DNA from: Clostridia bacterium
GTDB taxonomy: Bacteria; Bacillota; Clostridia; TANB77; CAG-508
Reading direction: 5' to 3'
NCBI GenBank assembly: GCA_022794055.1
Contig: JAAWEA010000073.1
Span: forward strand, 1-53,152
Length of the DNA: 53,152 bases
In this document: piece after piece, positions 49,565-53,152 of the stretch
Layout of the letters: the number at the start of each line of letters is the position of its first letter
Numbering within the stretch: position 1 is the first letter of the stretch
The notes under the pieces: model-generated
The model's database searches: none
What the model was told of the DNA's origin: nothing
Seen by the model: only the letters and a program-made list of their open reading frames with translations
Position numbers and translations under genes: made by a program

Positions 49565-49637
49565 AAAAAATCATCCTTATAAATTACTATTCCTGTTTAA
49601 AAAACAGACAATTTCAACTAATTATCTGCACTATATA

Positions 49638-50939
49638 TTATAATTTTACTGTTTCCTTCAATTCATCATACTTTCTTTCATCTTCTGAATAGTCTTCTGG
49701 TTTTAAACCTACTCTTTTTTTCATATATTTTACTATAAATAACAAAAGCACTGTTGAAACTACTCCTAAAATAATCATACAATAAGATGTATTCATCCTA
49801 TCTAATAAAAATGATGCAAAAATTCCTATTATTGCAGATACTATACTTTTTAAGAAATTTTTCACAGTATATATTTTTGTATCAATTTTTTCATTCGCAA
49901 AATTTCTCAAATATTTTTCTGTCAAATTATAATAAATACTATTTATTATATATCTAACTATGTACATTATAATTATAAAAATAATTAAATATCTTACTTC
50001 ATTTGAAAATACTCCTATTATGCCTGATAGCATACAAGAAATTGTTATTAAAAATCCTATTATTGCCAAAGATTTATTTTTATATTTTTGATGGAATTCT
50101 TCTTGTTTTTTACTAGAAAAACTAGATATTATACCTAATCCAGCAAATATCATTCCCATAATTCCAGATGATATATTTAGCTCTTCTAATAAACTTACTT
50201 CATAAATATCTAATGCACAAAATAATCCTGCAATTAAAGAACAATACAATAATAAACTTTTTAATCTTTCTGACTTTAATATAAATTTCAATGAACTTTC
50301 TATTTCCTTTATATTGCTGCTAATACTAATTTCTTTATAATTTATTTTCTTTTTATTTACAGGTTCAATAAAGAATGCTGATATAATTGTTACTAAAACC
50401 GTTGTAGCTAAAGATAATATCATTGGTATATAAGCATTTATTTGATATAACCATCCAGCTAATACTTTTGTAACTGCATTTATAAAATAGTACCCTGCTG
50501 CTCCTTTTTCATTTATTTTTGCAAAAATCTTGTCTTTACTTTTCGCCTTTGGTATTGATTCATTTAGCAAACTTGGTTCTGCTGTTTCCTTAATTGCAAA
50601 AGCCAGTGATGACATCATTTCAGCTATTATTAAATTAAATAAGTTTTTGCTAAACATTACCACTACCATATATAAACAATTAACTATATTTCCAAATATA
50701 ATACTATTTTTTCTACCTAGAAATTCTACTATAAATACTGCTGGTATTTGCATTATTATTCCAAATAGTGCATAAAATGCCTCTATTAACACAACATCTG
50801 CTGGATTTATTCCTTTTACTTGTGTTAAAAACAAAAAGTTTATTGTATAAAAAAATAAATAATCCCAAGCTAGTTTTTTATATGTTGGAAATATTTTCAT
50901 ATTTCTTTTTCTCATCTGTATTTCTGCATCTTTTACCAT
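49638..50939 (-). CDS. MFS transporter (paralog A)
   Basis: About 12 TM segments; VEFLGRKNSIIFGNI. Confidence 0.85.
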   Translation of the reverse strand: MVKDAEIQMRKRNMKIFPTYKKLAWDYLFFYTINFLFLTQVKGINPADVVLIEAFYALFGIIMQIPAVFIVEFLGRKNSIIFGNIVNCLYMVVVMFSKNLFNLIIAEMMSSLAFAIKETAEPSLLNESIPKAKSKDKIFAKINEKGAAGYYFINAVTKVLAGWLYQINAYIPMILSLATTVLVTIISAFFIEPVNKKKINYKEISISSNIKEIESSLKFILKSERLKSLLLYCSLIAGLFCALDIYEVSLLEELNISSGIMGMIFAGLGIISSFSSKKQEEFHQKYKNKSLAIIGFLITISCMLSGIIGVFSNEVRYLIIFIIIMYIVRYIINSIYYNLTEKYLRNFANEKIDTKIYTVKNFLKSIVSAIIGIFASFLLDRMNTSYCMIILGVVSTVLLLFIVKYMKKRVGLKPEDYSEDERKYDELKETVKL

Positions 50940-51099
50940 TTGTATCCTCCATTTTTTACTATAATTTCAAAAATACCCAAATTTAGTTAAAAAATAATTG
51001 GAAATTTAGCTAGGAAAATAAGATTTTAATTTATTAGTAACATAATATACGCTTAATAAACTAAAACTGAAATTCAACAACACCAAATGTCAATTATTT

Positions 51100-52389
51100 T
51101 TAACCTAGTTCATCATACTTCCTCTCTTCTTTTGAATACTCTTCAGGACTTAAACCAACTCTAGTTTTCATATATTGCCCCATAACTATATAAATTATTG
51201 AAAACACTAAACCAAAAATTATCATACAATAAGCAGTTGTAAATTTGTCCAACAAAAATGAAGACAAAATCCCAATTAAAGCACTAGCTAATTCTTTAAA
51301 TAAATTCTTTACTGCAAAAATTTTTGTATCAATATTTTTATTAGTGAAATTTCTAAAATATCTATCCATAACAGTATAGAACATTCCATGTGCAAACTTA
51401 CCTACTAAAAATAACATTACAATAATATAAATCAAAATAGGAAATTGGCTTGCTTTTAATCCTAATAAACCTGCAAGTAATGTACTTAATGATACCATTA
51501 AAGCCATTACCATTATGGTTTTATTCTTAAATTTATCTGTAATTTCACTTTGCTTTTTTGAAGCAATTGAACTTGATAAACTAAACATTGCTGCTAAAAT
51601 TCCAATTATGTAAGATGGTGTTCCAATTTCTTGTAGTAAACTTGTTCGATAGGTCGCCAAAATTGTCAAAAAGCTACCTATTAATGACGTTGCTATAATC
51701 AATGCTTTTAATCTTTCTGATTTTAAGATAAATTTTAATCCATCACCTATATTTTTAAATTGCTCTTTAATTATATCCTTATTACCACTATTTTTTTTCT
51801 TTTCTATTGGCTCTATAAAAAACATAGAAATAACTGTAACTAAAACTAATGATGATAATGAACATATCATTGGAATATATCCATTTACTTCAAATAAAAA
51901 TCCTGCAACAATTTTTGAAGTTGCACTTAATATGTAAAAATTTGCTGCTCCCTTTGCATTTATTTTAGCAAAAATACCACTTTTATATTTTGAAGGAGGT
52001 ATTGATACATTCAATAATCCTGGTTCAGCTATTTCTTTTATTGAAACTGCTAGTGATGATACGAATTTAGCTAATATCAAATCAAATACATTACCAGTCA
52101 TAATAAAAATAAATAGATACAAGCAATTTAAAATATTTCCCAATATTATACTATTTTTTCTTCCTAAAAATTCAACAATTACACTTGCTGGTATTTGTAA
52201 AAATATCCCAAATAAGCTTTTTAGTGAATTCGCTAATAAAACATTAGCAGGACTCATATTTTTTACTTGTGTTAAAAATAAGAAATCTATTGAATAATAA
52301 AATAAATAATCCCATCCTAATGCTTTATATGTTGGAAACATTTTCATATTCCTTTTTCTCATTCTTTGTACTTCATCTTTTGTTTTCAT
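51100..52389 (-). CDS. MFS transporter (paralog B)
   Basis: About 12 TM segments; VEFLGRKNSIILGNI; strong similarity to paralog A. Confidence 0.85.
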   Translation of the reverse strand: MKTKDEVQRMRKRNMKMFPTYKALGWDYLFYYSIDFLFLTQVKNMSPANVLLANSLKSLFGIFLQIPASVIVEFLGRKNSIILGNILNCLYLFIFIMTGNVFDLILAKFVSSLAVSIKEIAEPGLLNVSIPPSKYKSGIFAKINAKGAANFYILSATSKIVAGFLFEVNGYIPMICSLSSLVLVTVISMFFIEPIEKKKNSGNKDIIKEQFKNIGDGLKFILKSERLKALIIATSLIGSFLTILATYRTSLLQEIGTPSYIIGILAAMFSLSSSIASKKQSEITDKFKNKTIMVMALMVSLSTLLAGLLGLKASQFPILIYIIVMLFLVGKFAHGMFYTVMDRYFRNFTNKNIDTKIFAVKNLFKELASALIGILSSFLLDKFTTAYCMIIFGLVFSIIYIVMGQYMKTRVGLSPEEYSKEERKYDELG

Positions 52390-52444
52390 TTTTGCTCTCC
52401 TTTTTTACTTTCATCTATTTATTTTTCCAATTTAATTTATATGA

Positions 52445-53152
52445 CTAAATTCGTATATTTTCTAGGTCTATTTTACCATTCATTAACTTTGGTAATAAGG
52501 TATCTCGTAATTTTTCTAAAACTTCATTTTCTTCATCATTATTTCTTATTTTTTCTATTTTCTTTTTAACCCTTAATTCAAAACTTTCAACAATTTCTTT
52601 ATTAAATAACATCTTCTGTGATTTTAAATCTGATTGACTTAATAAAGGTTGAGTAGATCCTCTATTCAATGAAGAATAATCTACTGTTTTTAAATAATTT
52701 TCAACAAAATTATTATATTTTGTTTTGATAATTAAAGTATTATCAGATGCCCAAACTTTTCTATAATGCCTTTTTACTATTCCTAAAGTTCCTACTCTTC
52801 CTGTTATTATTATGTCGTTATCTAGATTATAATCTGATGTAAATCCCACTATCCCATTTGCACCTACAATCGGATATACTCCCTCATCTAATTTTTCTTT
52901 AGGTCTTTTTCCAGAAAATACATTAGCAATATCTTTTAATTCAATTTCTTCCCATTCACCATAATCAAAAAGATTTTGATATAATTGAGAAACTATTTTA
53001 TACAAGTTATTATTTATCTGATTATTTAATTCAATTTTCTTATCTATATTTGATAATATAGTTGCTATTTTATATTGTACTTCAAGAGGAGGTAAAAAAA
53101 TTTCTAAATCATAAAAAGAAGAATGTTTTAAATCTGGTATTGTAGTTCCAGA
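52445..53152 (-). CDS. hsdS: Type I RM specificity subunit, truncated by window edge
   Basis: Frame is open to the window end beyond the track call: SGTTIPDLKHSSFYDLEIFLPPLEVQYKIATILSNIDKKIELNNQINNNL-YKIVSQLYQNLF...LRDTLLPKLMNGKIDLENIRI. Confidence 0.9.
   Translation of the reverse strand, partial: SGTTIPDLKHSSFYDLEIFLPPLEVQYKIATILSNIDKKIELNNQINNNLYKIVSQLYQNLFDYGEWEEIELKDIANVFSGKRPKEKLDEGVYPIVGANGIVGFTSDYNLDNDIIITGRVGTLGIVKRHYRKVWASDNTLIIKTKYNNFVENYLKTVDYSSLNRGSTQPLLSQSDLKSQKMLFNKEIVESFELRVKKKIEKIRNNDEENEVLEKLRDTLLPKLMNGKIDLENIRI

Overview
This is an AT-rich Firmicutes/Clostridia-type chromosomal window. The left edge (about 1-6.03 kb) is the integrase end of a prophage or integrative element. 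It carries an SSB/DUF669-like fragment, a Sak4-like RecA-fold ATPase, a Gp157-like protein, a Xis-like HTH protein, a DUF739-like regulator, a divergent CI/S24 repressor and a tyrosine integrase. A 30-codon 5' fragment of truA lies just past the integrase, so the element appears to have inserted into truA. The rest is mostly housekeeping: cdaA, pyrimidine-nucleoside phosphorylase, rnhB/rnhA, htrA, clpE, pgsA, a frameshifted comEC, NlpC/P60, ppaC, hslO, SDR, a WecA/TagO-type transferase, rpiB, an ABC importer, trmL, a TrmH-family methyltransferase, mfd, topB, leuS, a gltD-like gene, UDG, LD-carboxypeptidase, pgeF and two MFS transporters. Two type I RM specificity (hsdS) genes lie about 41 kb apart. 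The points I rate highest are: (1) leuS with a complete Nudix domain, intact Nudix box, inserted at the end of the CP1 editing domain; (2) an unannotated truA fragment marking the element's target; (3) a stand-alone 26-aa, perfectly amphipathic peptide gene with its own RBS and terminator; (4) a WecA-type transferase with a C-terminal rubredoxin; (5) a double +1 lesion that breaks the ComEC active-site motif, where removing two bases restores SHFDGDHVGG; (6) a structured integrase leader and a 15-bp motif shared by the int and xis-like leaders; (7) three TTTCACA repeats at an exact 11-bp period upstream of htrA. No CRISPR array, tRNA or rRNA was recognised. All calls come from reading the sequence; no database search was run.
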